Source of the DNA: an uncultured Bacteroidales bacterium
GTDB lineage: Bacteria; Bacteroidota; Bacteroidia; Bacteroidales; P3
Reading direction: 5' to 3'
Assembly (NCBI GenBank): GCA_900318275.1
Contig: ONJY01000012.1
Location: 1 to 59,099 of the forward strand
Length of the DNA stretch: 59,099 bases
The first letter of the stretch is position 1. Every line of letters starts with the position of its first letter. Positions 32,894 to 41,870 of the stretch are shown here, piece after piece. The position numbers and the translations under genes were made by a program. Below the pieces are notes generated by a model. The model was not told where the DNA came from. It ran no database searches and worked only from the letters and a program-made list of their open reading frames with translations.

Positions 32894-33547
32894 ATGCCGG
32901 TGGCCACACGGTTGATAATACTTGATTTCGACGGCACGATTGCCGACACGCAGCCGCTGATTGTCGACTCGATGCAGAGCACTATACGTGAGTTGCACCT
33001 GCCTGCGCGCAGCGATGCTGAATGCAGGGCCATGATTGGGTTGCCGCTGAAAGAGTGTTTCATGCGTCTGCTGCCCATTGACGACAGCATGGGAGACCGT
33101 TGTGCGGAAGTCTACCGCCGCATCTTCGACGAGAAGAACCATGACGGCGTGGTCACGCTTTTCCCACATGTGATGGAAACCTTGCGCGAGTTGCATGAGC
33201 GGGGGTTGCTGTTGGCCATCTGCAGCAGTCGCGGACGGCCGACCCTTGAAGGCTTCGTGAAGAGTTTCCGGCTGGAGCCATACGTCAGCATGGTCGTCAG
33301 CGCCAACGATGTGCAGAGAGGGAAGCCTGATCCCGAGCCTGTGCGGCTCATCCTGCAGAGGATTGCTGTCGATGCAAGCGAGGCCTTGGTGGTGGGTGAC
33401 GCCTCGTTCGACATCATGATGGGGCGTGCTGCCGGATGCCGCACCTGCGGTGTAACCTACGGCAACCAGTCGGCCGCGGACCTCAAGAAGGCCGGTGCAG
33501 AGAGAATTATAGATGATTTCGCCGAACTTGTGGGAGTTGTGGGTTGA
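32894..33547 (+). CDS. HAD-superfamily phosphatase
   Basis: The 217-residue product is a Gph/YjjG-like hydrolase of the haloacid dehalogenase superfamily. Motif I is LDFDGTIADTQ (nucleophile Asp near 13), motif II LLLAICSSRGRPT (about 105), motif III Lys in RGKPDPEP (about 147), and motif IV VGDASFDIMMGRAAG (about 170). The cap is helical (C1). It probably acts on a small phosphorylated metabolite such as phosphoglycolate or a sugar phosphate; which one is not clear. It begins 18 bases after galE; a TTG just upstream of the ATG is a less likely start. Three 11-base repeats lie right after its stop. Confidence 0.92.
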   Translation: MPVATRLIILDFDGTIADTQPLIVDSMQSTIRELHLPARSDAECRAMIGLPLKECFMRLLPIDDSMGDRCAEVYRRIFDEKNHDGVVTLFPHVMETLRELHERGLLLAICSSRGRPTLEGFVKSFRLEPYVSMVVSANDVQRGKPDPEPVRLILQRIAVDASEALVVGDASFDIMMGRAAGCRTCGVTYGNQSAADLKKAGAERIIDDFAELVGVVG

Positions 33548-33570
33548 GTGTTTTTGTGGTTTTTGTGGAT

Positions 33571-33603
33571 GGTTAGGACGGGTTCATGACGGGTTTAGGA
33601 CGG
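33571..33603. repeat. Three 11-base repeats
   Basis: GGTTAGGACGG, GTTCATGACGG and GTTTAGGACGG are contiguous and of the same type as the units at 746-954 (compare GGTTAGGACGG at 922-932, an identical unit). Confidence 0.8.
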
Positions 33604-33627
33604 GTGAAGAGGATATATTGACACGAG

Positions 33628-33650
33628 GACTGCCATTTTGGCAGTCTTTC
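33628..33650 (+). terminator. Intrinsic terminator after the HAD gene
   Basis: Stem GACTGCC (33628-33634) with GGCAGTC (33640-33646), loop ATTTT, then TTTCTTG. It separates the galE-HAD transcript from clpB. Confidence 0.75.
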
Positions 33651-33704
33651 TTGTTTGGTATTCATTTTGCATAGACGAGGTCAGAAAATAAAAACCAAAT
33701 AACT

Positions 33705-36305
33705 ATGACCTTAGACAAGTTTACAATCAAAGCGCAGGAAGCCGTGCAGAAGGCCCAGGAGGTTGCCGTAGGAGGGCAGCATCCGGCCATCGAGACGGCT
33801 CACCTGCTGAAGGGGCTCATCTCGGAAGACGAGAATGTGACGCCCTACCTCCTCAAGAAGATGGAGGTCAACATCCCCCGCCTCACACAGCAGGTGGATG
33901 ACATCCTTAACAGTATGCCGCACGTCAGCGGCGGTCAGGTGTACCTGAGCAGCGACGCCAACCAGGCGCTGGTGGCCGCTCAGCAGCGCGCCACCAAGAT
34001 GAACGACGAGTTCGTCAGCGTGGAGCACCTGCTGCTGGGCATCCTCAGCGGCCGCGACCGTGTGTCGCAGCTCCTCAAGGACGCCGGCGTCAACGAGAAA
34101 GCCCTCCTCGCCGCCATCGCCGACCTCCGCAAAGGCAGCAAAGTCACCAGCCAGAACCAGGAGCAGACGATGAACGCCCTGAACAAGTACGCCAAGAACC
34201 TCAACCAACTGGCTCAGGCTGGCAAGCTCGACCCCGTCATCGGACGTGACGAGGAGATTCGCCGTGTGCTGCAGATCCTCTCGCGCCGTACCAAGAACAA
34301 CCCCATCCTCATTGGCGAGCCCGGTGTGGGTAAGACCGCTATCGCCGAAGGCCTCGCGCAGCGTATCGTCAGCGGCGACGTGGCCGAGAACCTGAAGTCG
34401 AAGACAATCTACTCGCTCGACATGGGTGCCCTGATCGCAGGCGCCAAGTACAAGGGCGAGTTCGAGGAGCGTCTGAAATCCGTCATCCGCGAGATCAACG
34501 AGGCCGACGGCGAGATCATCCTCTTCATCGACGAGATCCACACCCTCGTGGGTGCCGGTGGCGGAGAAGGGGCTATGGATGCCGCCAACATACTGAAGCC
34601 GGCATTGGCACGTGGCGAGCTGCGCGCCATCGGTGCCACCACGTTGGCCGAGTACCAGAAGTACTTCGAGAAAGACAAGGCATTGGAGCGTAGGTTCCAG
34701 AGTGTGCTCATCGACGAGCCCTCGGTGCCCGATACCATCAGCATCCTGCGTGGCCTGAAGGAGCGCTACGAGGTGCACCACCGTGTGCGTATCAAGGACG
34801 AGGCCATCATCGCCGCCGCCGAGCTCTCGCACCGCTACATCAGCGACCGCTTCCTGCCCGACAAGGCCATCGACCTCATCGACGAGGCCGCCGCCAAACT
34901 GAGGCTGGAGATAGACTCGGTGCCCGAGGAGCTCGATGAGATTGAGCGCCGTATCCGTCAGCTGGAAATTGAGCGCGAAGCCATCAAGCGCGAGAACGAC
35001 CAAGACAAGATTGCACAGATAGACAAGGAGCTGGGCTCCCTGCGCGAGCAGCGCGACCAGATGAAGGCCCGCTGGCAGAACGAGAAGAGCATCGTGGAGG
35101 AGATACAGGCCGAGGTGAAGAACATCGAGAGCTACAAGTTCGACGCCGAGCAGGCCGAGCGTGCCGGCGACTACGCCAAGGTGGCAGAGCTGCGCTACGG
35201 CCGCATCCGCGAGGCCGAGAAGAAGGTCGAGGAGCTCAAGGCCCGCCTCAAGGAGATGCAGGCCGACAACGCCATGATCAACGAGGAGGTGGACAGCGAG
35301 CAGATAGCCGAGGTGGTGAGCAAGTGGACGGGCATACCCGTGACGCGTATGCTGCAGAGCGAGCGTGAGCGTCTGCTGCACCTCGAGGACGAGCTGCACA
35401 AGCGTGTGGTGGGTCAGGACGAGGCCATCAACGTGATAGCCAACGCTGTGCGCCGCTCGCGTGCAGGCCTCTCCGACGGCAAGCGCCCCATAGGCAGCTT
35501 CATCTTCCTCGGCACCACGGGCGTCGGCAAGACGGAGTTGGCGAAGGCGTTGGCCGAGGTGCTCTTCGACGACGAGAACATGATGGTGCGTATCGACATG
35601 AGTGAGTATCAGGAGCGTCACAGCGTCAGTAGGCTCATCGGTGCACCTCCAGGTTATGTGGGTTACGACGAGAGCGGTCAGCTGACGGAGGCCGTGCGTC
35701 GTAAACCCTACTCGATAGTGCTGTTCGATGAGATAGAGAAGGCTCATCCAGACGTGTTCAACATACTGCTGCAGGTGCTCGAGGACGGGCGTCTTACCGA
35801 CAACAAAGGCCGCACGTGCGACTTCAAGAACACTATCATCATCATGACCTCCAACATGGGCTCCGACATCATCCGCGAGAAGCTGGAGAACGGCGTACCC
35901 TCGCAGTACGACCTCGACGAGACCAAGAATGCCGTCATGGAGATGCTCAAGCAGAGGATACGTCCCGAGTTCCTGAACCGTATTGACGAGATCATCATGT
36001 TCCAGCCGCTGACGCAGAACCAGATCAAGGACATCGTCCGCATACAGCTGCGCTCGGTGGCCAAGATGCTCGAGCAGAATGAGATCACCATCAGCGCCAC
36101 CGACGAGGCCGTCAACCGTCTGGCCGAGGTGGGCTACGACCCCGCCATGGGTGCCCGACCGGTGAAGCGCGTCATCCAGCGCGAGATCCTCAACGAGATG
36201 AGCCGTCAGCTGCTCGAGGGCAAGATCCACAGCAACGAGACCATCATCATCGATGTCATCGACGGCCAGTTCGTATTCTACAATCCCAAGGATAAGAACG
36301 GCTAA
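33705..36305 (+). CDS. clpB: ATP-dependent disaggregase ClpB
   Basis: ClpB is a hexameric AAA+ chaperone that, with DnaK, rescues aggregated proteins. The 866-residue product has the full layout: N domain with two Clp repeats (1-145), NBD1 with Walker [10 protein letters not shown] (about 203) and Walker [10 protein letters not shown], the middle coiled-coil domain (about 405-525; rich in E, R and [14 protein letters not shown]), and NBD2 with [13 protein letters not shown] (about 603) and [14 protein letters not shown]. The presence of the middle domain distinguishes it from ClpA and ClpC. No consensus TAnnTTTG promoter was seen in the 55 bases before the start, so it may use a stress-type promoter. 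A strong terminator follows. Confidence 0.98.
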   Translation: MTLDKFTIKAQEAVQKAQEVAVGGQHPAIETAHLLKGLISEDENVTPYLLKKMEVNIPRLTQQVDDILNSMPHVSGGQVYLSSDANQALVAAQQRATKMNDEFVSVEHLLLGILSGRDRVSQLLKDAGVNEKALLAAIADLRKGSKVTSQNQEQTMNALNKYAKNLNQLAQAGKLDPVIGRDEEIRRVLQILSRRTKNNPILIGEPGVGKTAIAEGLAQRIVSGDVAENLKSKTIYSLDMGALIAGAKYKGEFEERLKSVIREINEADGEIILFIDEIHTLVGAGGGEGAMDAANILKPALARGELRAIGATTLAEYQKYFEKDKALERRFQSVLIDEPSVPDTISILRGLKERYEVHHRVRIKDEAIIAAAELSHRYISDRFLPDKAIDLIDEAAAKLRLEIDSVPEELDEIERRIRQLEIEREAIKRENDQDKIAQIDKELGSLREQRDQMKARWQNEKSIVEEIQAEVKNIESYKFDAEQAERAGDYAKVAELRYGRIREAEKKVEELKARLKEMQADNAMINEEVDSEQIAEVVSKWTGIPVTRMLQSERERLLHLEDELHKRVVGQDEAINVIANAVRRSRAGLSDGKRPIGSFIFLGTTGVGKTELAKALAEVLFDDENMMVRIDMSEYQERHSVSRLIGAPPGYVGYDESGQLTEAVRRKPYSIVLFDEIEKAHPDVFNILLQVLEDGRLTDNKGRTCDFKNTIIIMTSNMGSDIIREKLENGVPSQYDLDETKNAVMEMLKQRIRPEFLNRIDEIIMFQPLTQNQIKDIVRIQLRSVAKMLEQNEITISATDEAVNRLAEVGYDPAMGARPVKRVIQREILNEMSRQLLEGKIHSNETIIIDVIDGQFVFYNPKDKNG

Positions 36306-36333
36306 TTACTCTAATTAAACGAATTGTTTTGTG

Positions 36334-36374
36334 GCGGCCGCAGGCGAAAACCCTGCGGCCGCTAACTTTTTTTT
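36334..36374 (+). terminator. Strong terminator after clpB
   Basis: An 11-bp GC-rich stem (36334-36344 with 36352-36362, GCGGCCGCAGG) with a 7-base loop, followed by TAAC and an 8-base T run (36367-36374). Its T run overlaps the -33 TTTG of the next promoter. Confidence 0.9.
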
Positions 36375-36402
36375 GCCGTATGCGGAAAAAGTCGTATCTT
36401 TG
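36372..36402 (+). promoter_or_regulatory. Promoter of the FISUMP-type lipoprotein gene
   Basis: TTTG at 36372-36375, 19 bases, TATCTTTG at 36395-36402. The -33 element is formed by the end of the clpB terminator T run. Confidence 0.85.
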
Positions 36403-36428
36403 CAGCGAGAAATAAAAACTACAACAAT

Positions 36429-37193
36429 ATGAAAAAGACCTTCAGAACAATGCTTGTGGCCTTTATGGCCGTAACGATGGTGGCCTTTGTCGGCTGCGAC
36501 AAGGAAGACGACGGCAACGGCGGTAACGGCACCGAACAGCCGACGCCTAACCCTAACCCCAATCCGGGACCTGGCCCCAATCCGGGACCTACTATTAATT
36601 TGGTCGACCTCGGTTTGCCAAGCGGCCTGCTGTGGGCCGAATGCAACGTGGGTGCCACGACGCCCGAAGGCTATGGCGACTACTACGCCTGGGGCGAGAC
36701 ACAAACCAAGACTGTCTACAATTGGGGCAATTATCGCTACGGACATGACTCACACGAGTTGACAAAGTATTGTGACGATCCCAACTACGGACTCAATGGC
36801 TACACCGACGACTTGACCACTCTTGAGCCTGGCGACGATGCCGCCACCGCCAATCTCGGCAACGGTTTCCGCATTCCCACCAAAACGGAATGGGAGGAAA
36901 TGGTGAACAACACCACCCACGAATGGACAACCCAGAACGGCGTCTATGGCTGGAAGTTTACATCCACTAATAACGGCAAAAGCATCTTCCTGCCTGCCGC
37001 TGGAGAGACTGTCAGTGCTCTGCACGATGTGGGCGAAGGTGGTCATTATTGGACTTCGACACTCGGTGCTGACGGCCCCAATTACGCTTGGCAGTTGGCT
37101 TTCACGTCGACTCAGCTCGGTGGCGACCTTCAGCCCGTTACTCGCAGTGGTCGCTATGGTGGAATTACCATCCGTGCCGTGCGTCCTAGATAG
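36429..37193 (+). CDS. FISUMP-domain surface lipoprotein
   Basis: The 254-residue product has a lipobox (VAFVGC, Cys23), an acidic/Gly-rich spacer, a Pro-Asn-Gly linker (PNPNPNPGPGPNPGP, about 40-55), and a domain that matches the Fibrobacter succinogenes major paralogous/DUF1566-type fold: VDLGLPSGLLWAECNVGA, YYAWGETQTK, FRIPTKTEWEEM, GWKFTSTNNG, IFLPAAGE, HYWTST and ITIRAVRP at the end. Such proteins are abundant secreted or surface lipoproteins in gut and rumen Bacteroidales; their function is not established, though the fold is related to C-type-lectin-like/formylglycine-generating folds. It has its own strong promoter and stands 12 bases before the threonine aldolase gene. Confidence 0.9.
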   Translation: MKKTFRTMLVAFMAVTMVAFVGCDKEDDGNGGNGTEQPTPNPNPNPGPGPNPGPTINLVDLGLPSGLLWAECNVGATTPEGYGDYYAWGETQTKTVYNWGNYRYGHDSHELTKYCDDPNYGLNGYTDDLTTLEPGDDAATANLGNGFRIPTKTEWEEMVNNTTHEWTTQNGVYGWKFTSTNNGKSIFLPAAGETVSALHDVGEGGHYWTSTLGADGPNYAWQLAFTSTQLGGDLQPVTRSGRYGGITIRAVRPR

Positions 37194-37205
37194 AAAAACA
37201 TTCAG

Positions 37206-38234
37206 ATGAAAAGAGGATTCGGTAGCGACAACCACTCGGGCGTGAGCCCCGAGGTGATAGAGGCCATCGCGATGGCAAACAGCGAGCATGCGCTGGCGTA
37301 TGGCGACGACGAATATACCAAACGGCTGGAGGAGCTCTTCAAGGAGACCTTCGGGCAGCAGGCGAGGGTGTACCTGGTGTTCAACGGCACAGGTGCCAAC
37401 GTGCTGAGCATCGACGCCATGTGCCGCTCGCACGAGGCGGTGGTGTGCGCCGAGACGGCGCATATCAACGTCGACGAATGCGGTGCACCGCAACGGGTGG
37501 TGGGATGCCGCCTCCTCACGGTGGATACCCCCGACGGCAAGCTGACACCCGCGCTGGTGAAGACTCGTCTGCACGGCTTCGGCTTCGAGCACCACTCGCA
37601 ACCCAAAGCCATCAGCATCAGTCAGCCGACGGAACTCGGCACCCTCTATACGCTCGACGAAATCAAGGTGCTGGCCGACTTGGCGCATGAATATAATATG
37701 TATCTGCATGTCGACGGTGCACGCCTGGCCAATGCCGCCGTCGCCCTCGGCTGCTCGTTCAAAGAGATGACCACCGACCTCGGCGTCGACGCCCTCAGCT
37801 TCGGCGGCACCAAGAACGGTCTGCTGATGGGGGAGAGCTGCGTGCTTTTGAATCCCGCGCTCGACGTCGACATGAAATACCGCCGCAAGCAGATGACACA
37901 GTTGGCCAGCAAGATGCGCTTCATGGCCGCGCAGATGATCTGCTACCTCGAGAGCGGCATCTGGCGCCGCAACGCCGAACACAGCAACGCGATGGCGCAG
38001 CTGCTGCGTCGGGAGGTGGAGAAGGTCGAAGGAGTGAAAATAATGTATCCCGTGCAGGTCAACAGCGTCTTCGTGCAGCTGTCTACCGCCGTGTGGCACC
38101 GTCTGCAGGAGCGCTACTTCTTCTACGACTGGGACGAAGCCGCCGACGTGGTGCGCTGGATGTGCTCGTTCGACACAACAGAAGAGGACATCCACGCCTT
38201 CGTGGCCGCCTTGAAAGAGGAACTCAATAAATAA
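37206..38234 (+). CDS. ltaE: Low-specificity L-threonine aldolase
   Basis: This PLP enzyme cleaves threonine (or allo-threonine) to glycine and acetaldehyde. The 342-residue product has the family N terminus (FGSDNHSGVSPEVIEAI), the active-site His in TAHINVDE (about 88), the aspartate in LHVDGARLANA (about 170), and the PLP lysine Lys203 in SFGGTKNG. Bacterial beta-eliminating lyase/threonine aldolase members have this same arrangement; tyrosine phenol-lyase is excluded by size. It is transcribed after the FISUMP lipoprotein with a 12-base gap and before a macro-like gene with an 11-base gap. Together with glyA it is a second route to glycine in this window. Confidence 0.94.
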   Translation: MKRGFGSDNHSGVSPEVIEAIAMANSEHALAYGDDEYTKRLEELFKETFGQQARVYLVFNGTGANVLSIDAMCRSHEAVVCAETAHINVDECGAPQRVVGCRLLTVDTPDGKLTPALVKTRLHGFGFEHHSQPKAISISQPTELGTLYTLDEIKVLADLAHEYNMYLHVDGARLANAAVALGCSFKEMTTDLGVDALSFGGTKNGLLMGESCVLLNPALDVDMKYRRKQMTQLASKMRFMAAQMICYLESGIWRRNAEHSNAMAQLLRREVEKVEGVKIMYPVQVNSVFVQLSTAVWHRLQERYFFYDWDEAADVVRWMCSFDTTEEDIHAFVAALKEELNK

Positions 38235-38245
38235 CCAGGAACGTT

Positions 38246-38647
38246 ATGAAAAACACCAGTATAGTCAACGGACGCCGTGTGGCGGCGGACCGCATTGCCG
38301 AGCTTGGCGAAGGCGAGGTCTTTGTCTTTGGCAGCAACATTCAAGGTGCCCATGGCGGCGGTGCCGCGTGGTTTGCACACAAGCACTTCGGTGCCGAATG
38401 GGGGGTGGGGGACGGTCTCACCGGCCGCACCTATGCGCTGCCCACCATGGAAGGGAAAGACGCGATGAAGGGTGCCGTGAACCGTTTCATCGCTTGTGCA
38501 CGGCAGCATCCCGAACTCACGTTCCTCGTCACCGCCGTGGGCTGCGGTATAGCGGGCTATACGCCAGAAGAGGTGGCCCCTCTGTTCAAAGAAGCCACCT
38601 CGCTGGAGAATGTATACCTGCCCCAGGTGTTCTGGGACATCCTATAG
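38246..38647 (+). CDS. Macro-domain-like protein of the A1S_2505 type
   Basis: The 133-residue product has VFVFGSNIQGAHGGGAAWFA near the N terminus, then FGAEWGVGDGLTGRTYALPT and FLVTAVGCGIAGYTPEEVAPLF near the C terminus. This pattern is that of small phage- and genome-borne proteins often annotated as A1S_2505-like, which resemble the ADP-ribose-binding macro fold. The biochemical role is not established. It ends one base before the end of the convergent typA gene (stop codons at 38645-38647 and 38651-38649), so the transcripts must overlap at their 3' ends; no hairpin lies between. Confidence 0.85.
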   Translation: MKNTSIVNGRRVAADRIAELGEGEVFVFGSNIQGAHGGGAAWFAHKHFGAEWGVGDGLTGRTYALPTMEGKDAMKGAVNRFIACARQHPELTFLVTAVGCGIAGYTPEEVAPLFKEATSLENVYLPQVFWDIL

Positions 38648-38648
38648 T

Positions 38649-40484
38649 TTATTCGTCCTTGTAACCTGCAGCGATGCGGGCACGCTTGCGCTCAATCTCG
38701 TCGAGGATAATCTTGCGGATGCGGAGGTTGCTGGGGGTGATCTCGAGGTATTCGTCCTCGCGGATATACTCCATGGCCTCCTCGAGGCTCATCTTTATTG
38801 CCGGACTGCAGGTCGACTTGTCGTCGGCGCTCTTGGAGCGCATGTTGGTGAGGTTTTTGGCCGTCACCACGTTGATGACTATGTCGTTGCCCGGCCGCAG
38901 GCTCTCGCCGATGACCTCGCCGGCATAGACGTGGTCGCCAGGCTCGATGAAGAAGGGGCCGCGGTCCTGCAGCTTGCTGATGCTGTAGGCCGTTGCCTCG
39001 CCGGTCTCCTTTGCGATGAGGGCGCCGTATTTGTGGTCGTCCATGTCGCCCTTCCACGGCTGGAACTCCAGGAAGCGGTGGGCTATGATGGCCTCGCCGT
39101 TGGTGGCGGTGAGCAGAGTGTTGCGCAGACCTATGATGCCGCGTGAGGGGATGGTGAAGTCGAGCTGCACGCGGTCGCCCTTGGTGTCGATGGTGCCCAC
39201 CTCGCCCTTGCGGCGTGTTACGACGTCGATGACCTTCGACGAGAACTCCTCTGGCACCAGCACGGTGAGCTGCTCGATAGGTTCGCACTTCTGACCATCT
39301 ATCTCCCTGATAATCACCTTGGGCTGGCCGACCTGCAGCTCATAGCCCTCGCGGCGCATGGTCTCGATGAGGACGCTGAGGTGCATGATTCCGCGGCCGT
39401 AGACGAGTAGGGCGTCGGGTGAGCCGGTCTCCTCGATGCGCATGGCCAGGTTCTTCTCCAGCTCGGCGAAGAGGCGGTCGCGCAGATGGCGGCTGGTGAC
39501 ATACTTGCCCTCCTTGCCGAAGAAGGGTGAGTTGTTGATAGTGAAGAGCATAGACATCGTGGGCTCGTCAACCTTGATGGGAGGCAGGGCCTCGGGGTTC
39601 TCGGCGTCGCAGATGGTGTCGCCGATCTCGAAAGCCACGTTCTTGTCGAGGTCCATCAGTACGGCGCAAATCTCGCCGGCTTCGACGGGCGTCTTGATAC
39701 GTTCCTTGCCAAGTCCCTCGAAAACATAGAGTTCCTTGATTTTTGTCTTTATCATCGTGCCGTCGCGTTTGGCGAGGGTGATGCTCTGTCCGGCCTGCAG
39801 GGTGCCTCGGTGCAGACGGCCCACGGCGATACGTCCGAGGTAGGAGCTGTAGTCGAGCGACGAGATCATCATCTGGGTGGTGCCATCGTCGGTCTTCGGA
39901 GCCGGTATATGCTCGATAATCAGGTCCATGAGGTAGCTGATGTCCTCGGTCGGAGTGTTCCAGTCCTCGCCCATCCATCCCTGCTTGGCTGAGCCGTAGG
40001 CTGTGGGGAACTCCAGCTGGTCGTTGTTGGCGCCGAGGTTGAACATCAGGTCGAACACCGCCTCCTGCGTCAGCTCGGGGTCGCAGTTGGGCTTATCTAC
40101 TTTGTTGACCACCACTATAGGCTTGAGGCCCAGCTCGATGGCTTTCTGCAGCACGAAGCGTGTCTGCGGCATGGGACCTTCGAATGCGTCGACCACAAGG
40201 AGGACGCCGTCGGCCATGTTGAGCACGCGCTCCACCTCGCCTCCGAAGTCGCTGTGGCCAGGGGTGTCGATGATGTTGATTTTGTAGCCTTTGTAGCGGA
40301 CGCTGACATTCTTGCTGAGGATGGTGATGCCGCGCTCGCGCTCAAGGTCATTGTTGTCGAGGATGAGTTCGCCAGTCTCCTGGTTGTCGCGGAACAGTTT
40401 GGCCTGATGAAGCATGCGGTCGACCAAGGTGGTCTTGCCATGGTCGACGTGGGCTATAATTGCAATATTACGAACGTTTTGCAT
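38649..40484 (-). CDS. typA: Ribosome-associated GTPase TypA/BipA
   Basis: TypA is a translational GTPase related to EF-G and LepA that helps 50S subunit assembly and growth under stress. The 611-residue product has G1 AHVDHGKTT (11-19), switch [14 protein letters not shown] (about 73), G4 VVNKVDKPN (about 127), domains II, III and V, and the TypA-specific C-terminal domain (about 475-611; [19 protein letters not shown]). It has a TATTTTTG element upstream. It ends one base from the convergent macro-like gene. Confidence 0.98.
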   Translation of the reverse strand: MQNVRNIAIIAHVDHGKTTLVDRMLHQAKLFRDNQETGELILDNNDLERERGITILSKNVSVRYKGYKINIIDTPGHSDFGGEVERVLNMADGVLLVVDAFEGPMPQTRFVLQKAIELGLKPIVVVNKVDKPNCDPELTQEAVFDLMFNLGANNDQLEFPTAYGSAKQGWMGEDWNTPTEDISYLMDLIIEHIPAPKTDDGTTQMMISSLDYSSYLGRIAVGRLHRGTLQAGQSITLAKRDGTMIKTKIKELYVFEGLGKERIKTPVEAGEICAVLMDLDKNVAFEIGDTICDAENPEALPPIKVDEPTMSMLFTINNSPFFGKEGKYVTSRHLRDRLFAELEKNLAMRIEETGSPDALLVYGRGIMHLSVLIETMRREGYELQVGQPKVIIREIDGQKCEPIEQLTVLVPEEFSSKVIDVVTRRKGEVGTIDTKGDRVQLDFTIPSRGIIGLRNTLLTATNGEAIIAHRFLEFQPWKGDMDDHKYGALIAKETGEATAYSISKLQDRGPFFIEPGDHVYAGEVIGESLRPGNDIVINVVTAKNLTNMRSKSADDKSTCSPAIKMSLEEAMEYIREDEYLEITPSNLRIRKIILDEIERKRARIAAGYKDE

Positions 40485-40510
40485 AGATGTATGTTGTTAA
40501 ATACAAACTG

Positions 40511-40518
40511 CAAAAATA
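40511..40518 (-). promoter_or_regulatory. -7 element of typA
   Basis: TATTTTTG on the minus strand followed by CAGTTTG, 27 bases upstream of the typA ATG. No TTTG at the -33 spacing. Confidence 0.6.
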
Positions 40519-40581
40519 CGAAAAATATCCGATAGTATTTATATTTTTTATTATTTAGGTGTGTTGACGGCATGTAAGCGG

Positions 40582-40675
40582 CAGGGAGCCCCTATGGAAC
40601 CCCTACGGATCTCCTACGGCCTTCGGACGGCTTCCCACTGAAGAAATGCCGAAGAGGGGCTCCGTATCGGAGTGG
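40582..40675. repeat. Divergent-gap palindrome, copy D
   Basis: Has CTACGGA and CTACGGCC on the left, a single ACTGAAGAA in the centre and GGCTCCGTATCGGAG on the right. It is the most degenerate copy; the left inner arm TTCTTCAGT is not preserved. Confidence 0.55.
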
Positions 40676-41114
40676 CAGGGTGGGGGAGACGAATTTCGCT
40701 CCTAAGCGACTTTCTCGCCAATCTGTGAAGCGGACGTAGTATCGGGGTGAGATAGGCCGTTAGAAGCGATTTTCAGTTGTTGTCATTTGTAAACATTATA
40801 GCACGAAAACCAAGCGTGACAAGTGTAAGTGGAGGTACAAAATCTGCCGTATACAAATGTAATCAAACAACAATTGTATTTTCGGTTAAAAAAAATAACG
40901 GATAGAATATAATATAATATTAAGTAGTTTAAATCAGTATGTTAGATTATGTGTTTTAATGTAGAACTTTTATAATTTAGTCCGAATAAAGTAATTCTTT
41001 ATTAAATGCATGCATGGTTTGGTTAAGTGTTGAAATATTGGTAGTTATGTTTGTTATTTAAAGTGTTTGTTTTATGTTTGTGTTTATGTACAGATGTAAC
41101 GTTGTGAAATTTGT

Positions 41115-41145
41115 TTTGTCATGTCGAAAATAGTGTGTAATTTTG
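41115..41145 (+). promoter_or_regulatory. Promoter of the XRE regulator gene
   Basis: TTTG at 41115-41118, 19 bases, TAATTTTG at 41138-41145. It supports the ATG at 41182 rather than the in-frame ATG at 41149, which would lie at the transcription start. Confidence 0.65.
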
Positions 41146-41181
41146 TAAATGCAATTGTTGTTGAAATACAAATGTAAGATT

Positions 41182-41694
41182 ATGATAAACAGGATAAATC
41201 TAATTTTGCGGGCCAAAAATATCACCGCCCGACAGTTCGCAGAGGAGATTGGCATACAGCCGTCGGGAATGTCGCATATACTGGGAGGCCGCAACAACCC
41301 GAGTCTCGACTTCGCCGTGAAAGTTCTGAAGCGTTATCCCGAGATTGATGCCAACTGGCTGCTCCTCGGCAAGGGAGCCATGTATGGGAATGGTGCGTCG
41401 GTGGCCGTGACTGAGGAGCGGAATACCGAGACTGCCGTACCGCAGCAGACGGAGGCCGATTTCTCCGGTGGCGAAGCTGCGGAACTCCCCAAGGCCGAAG
41501 ACTATCAGGCCACGTATATGGCTGTGCCGCCCGAAGAATACGAAGAAAAAGGGCTTGAATCTGAGGCTTTTGGTATCAAAAACCGTCATGTCGCCCCTCA
41601 AGTAAAGCATGCGAATGATGGTGACCGCACCGTTGTGCGTATGATGCTAATCTACAGCGACAGCACCTTTGATGTGCTGACGCCCAGAAGTTAG
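41182..41694 (+). CDS. XRE-family transcriptional regulator
   Basis: The 170-residue product has an N-terminal helix-turn-helix of the Cro/C1 type at about 4-60: RINLILRAKNITARQFAEEIG, then QPSGMSHILGGRNNPSLDFAVKVLKRYP and WLLLGKGAMYG, the usual Bacteroidales XRE ending. The rest is a low-complexity, acidic linker and a short C-terminal stretch (RTVVRMMLIYSDSTFDVLTPR) that may take part in dimerisation. It lies alone at the edge of an AT-rich gap and 176 bases before leuS. Targets unknown. The nearest candidate operators are the inverted repeats in the gap, but I cannot assign one. Confidence 0.9.
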   Translation: MINRINLILRAKNITARQFAEEIGIQPSGMSHILGGRNNPSLDFAVKVLKRYPEIDANWLLLGKGAMYGNGASVAVTEERNTETAVPQQTEADFSGGEAAELPKAEDYQATYMAVPPEEYEEKGLESEAFGIKNRHVAPQVKHANDGDRTVVRMMLIYSDSTFDVLTPRS

Positions 41695-41816
41695 TTCCGA
41701 CGCCAACTGACGCAAATCGGCTGTGGATTTCGTGGAGACAGACACGATAATCTGCGGCCGTTGCCAATAAATGGCGTAAAAAATATATTGATTATATATA
41801 TATAGAAAAATTTTCG

Positions 41817-41824
41817 TATCTTTG
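41817..41824 (+). promoter_or_regulatory. -7 element of leuS
   Basis: TATCTTTG followed by CATCTGCC, 46 bases upstream of the leuS ATG. No TTTG at the -33 spacing; the upstream sequence is a TATATA run. Confidence 0.65.
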
Positions 41825-41870
41825 CATCTGCCAGCCCGAATGTGTGGCTGCGATAAAAGATTGAAAGAAA

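Larger units (their letters stand above)
40485..41181. other. Non-coding divergent gap, distal half AT-rich
   Basis: No gene. It holds the typA promoter, palindrome copy D (40582-40675), a stretch with mixed composition, then a clearly AT-rich part (about 40830-41180) with many short TTTAAT/GTTTGTTTATG-like motifs and the promoter of the XRE gene at 41115-41145. Confidence 0.7.

Noticed and set aside
33711-36230. 839-codon open frame on the minus strand
   Set aside because: Antisense to clpB, low complexity (LLQ/HLV-rich), no domain.
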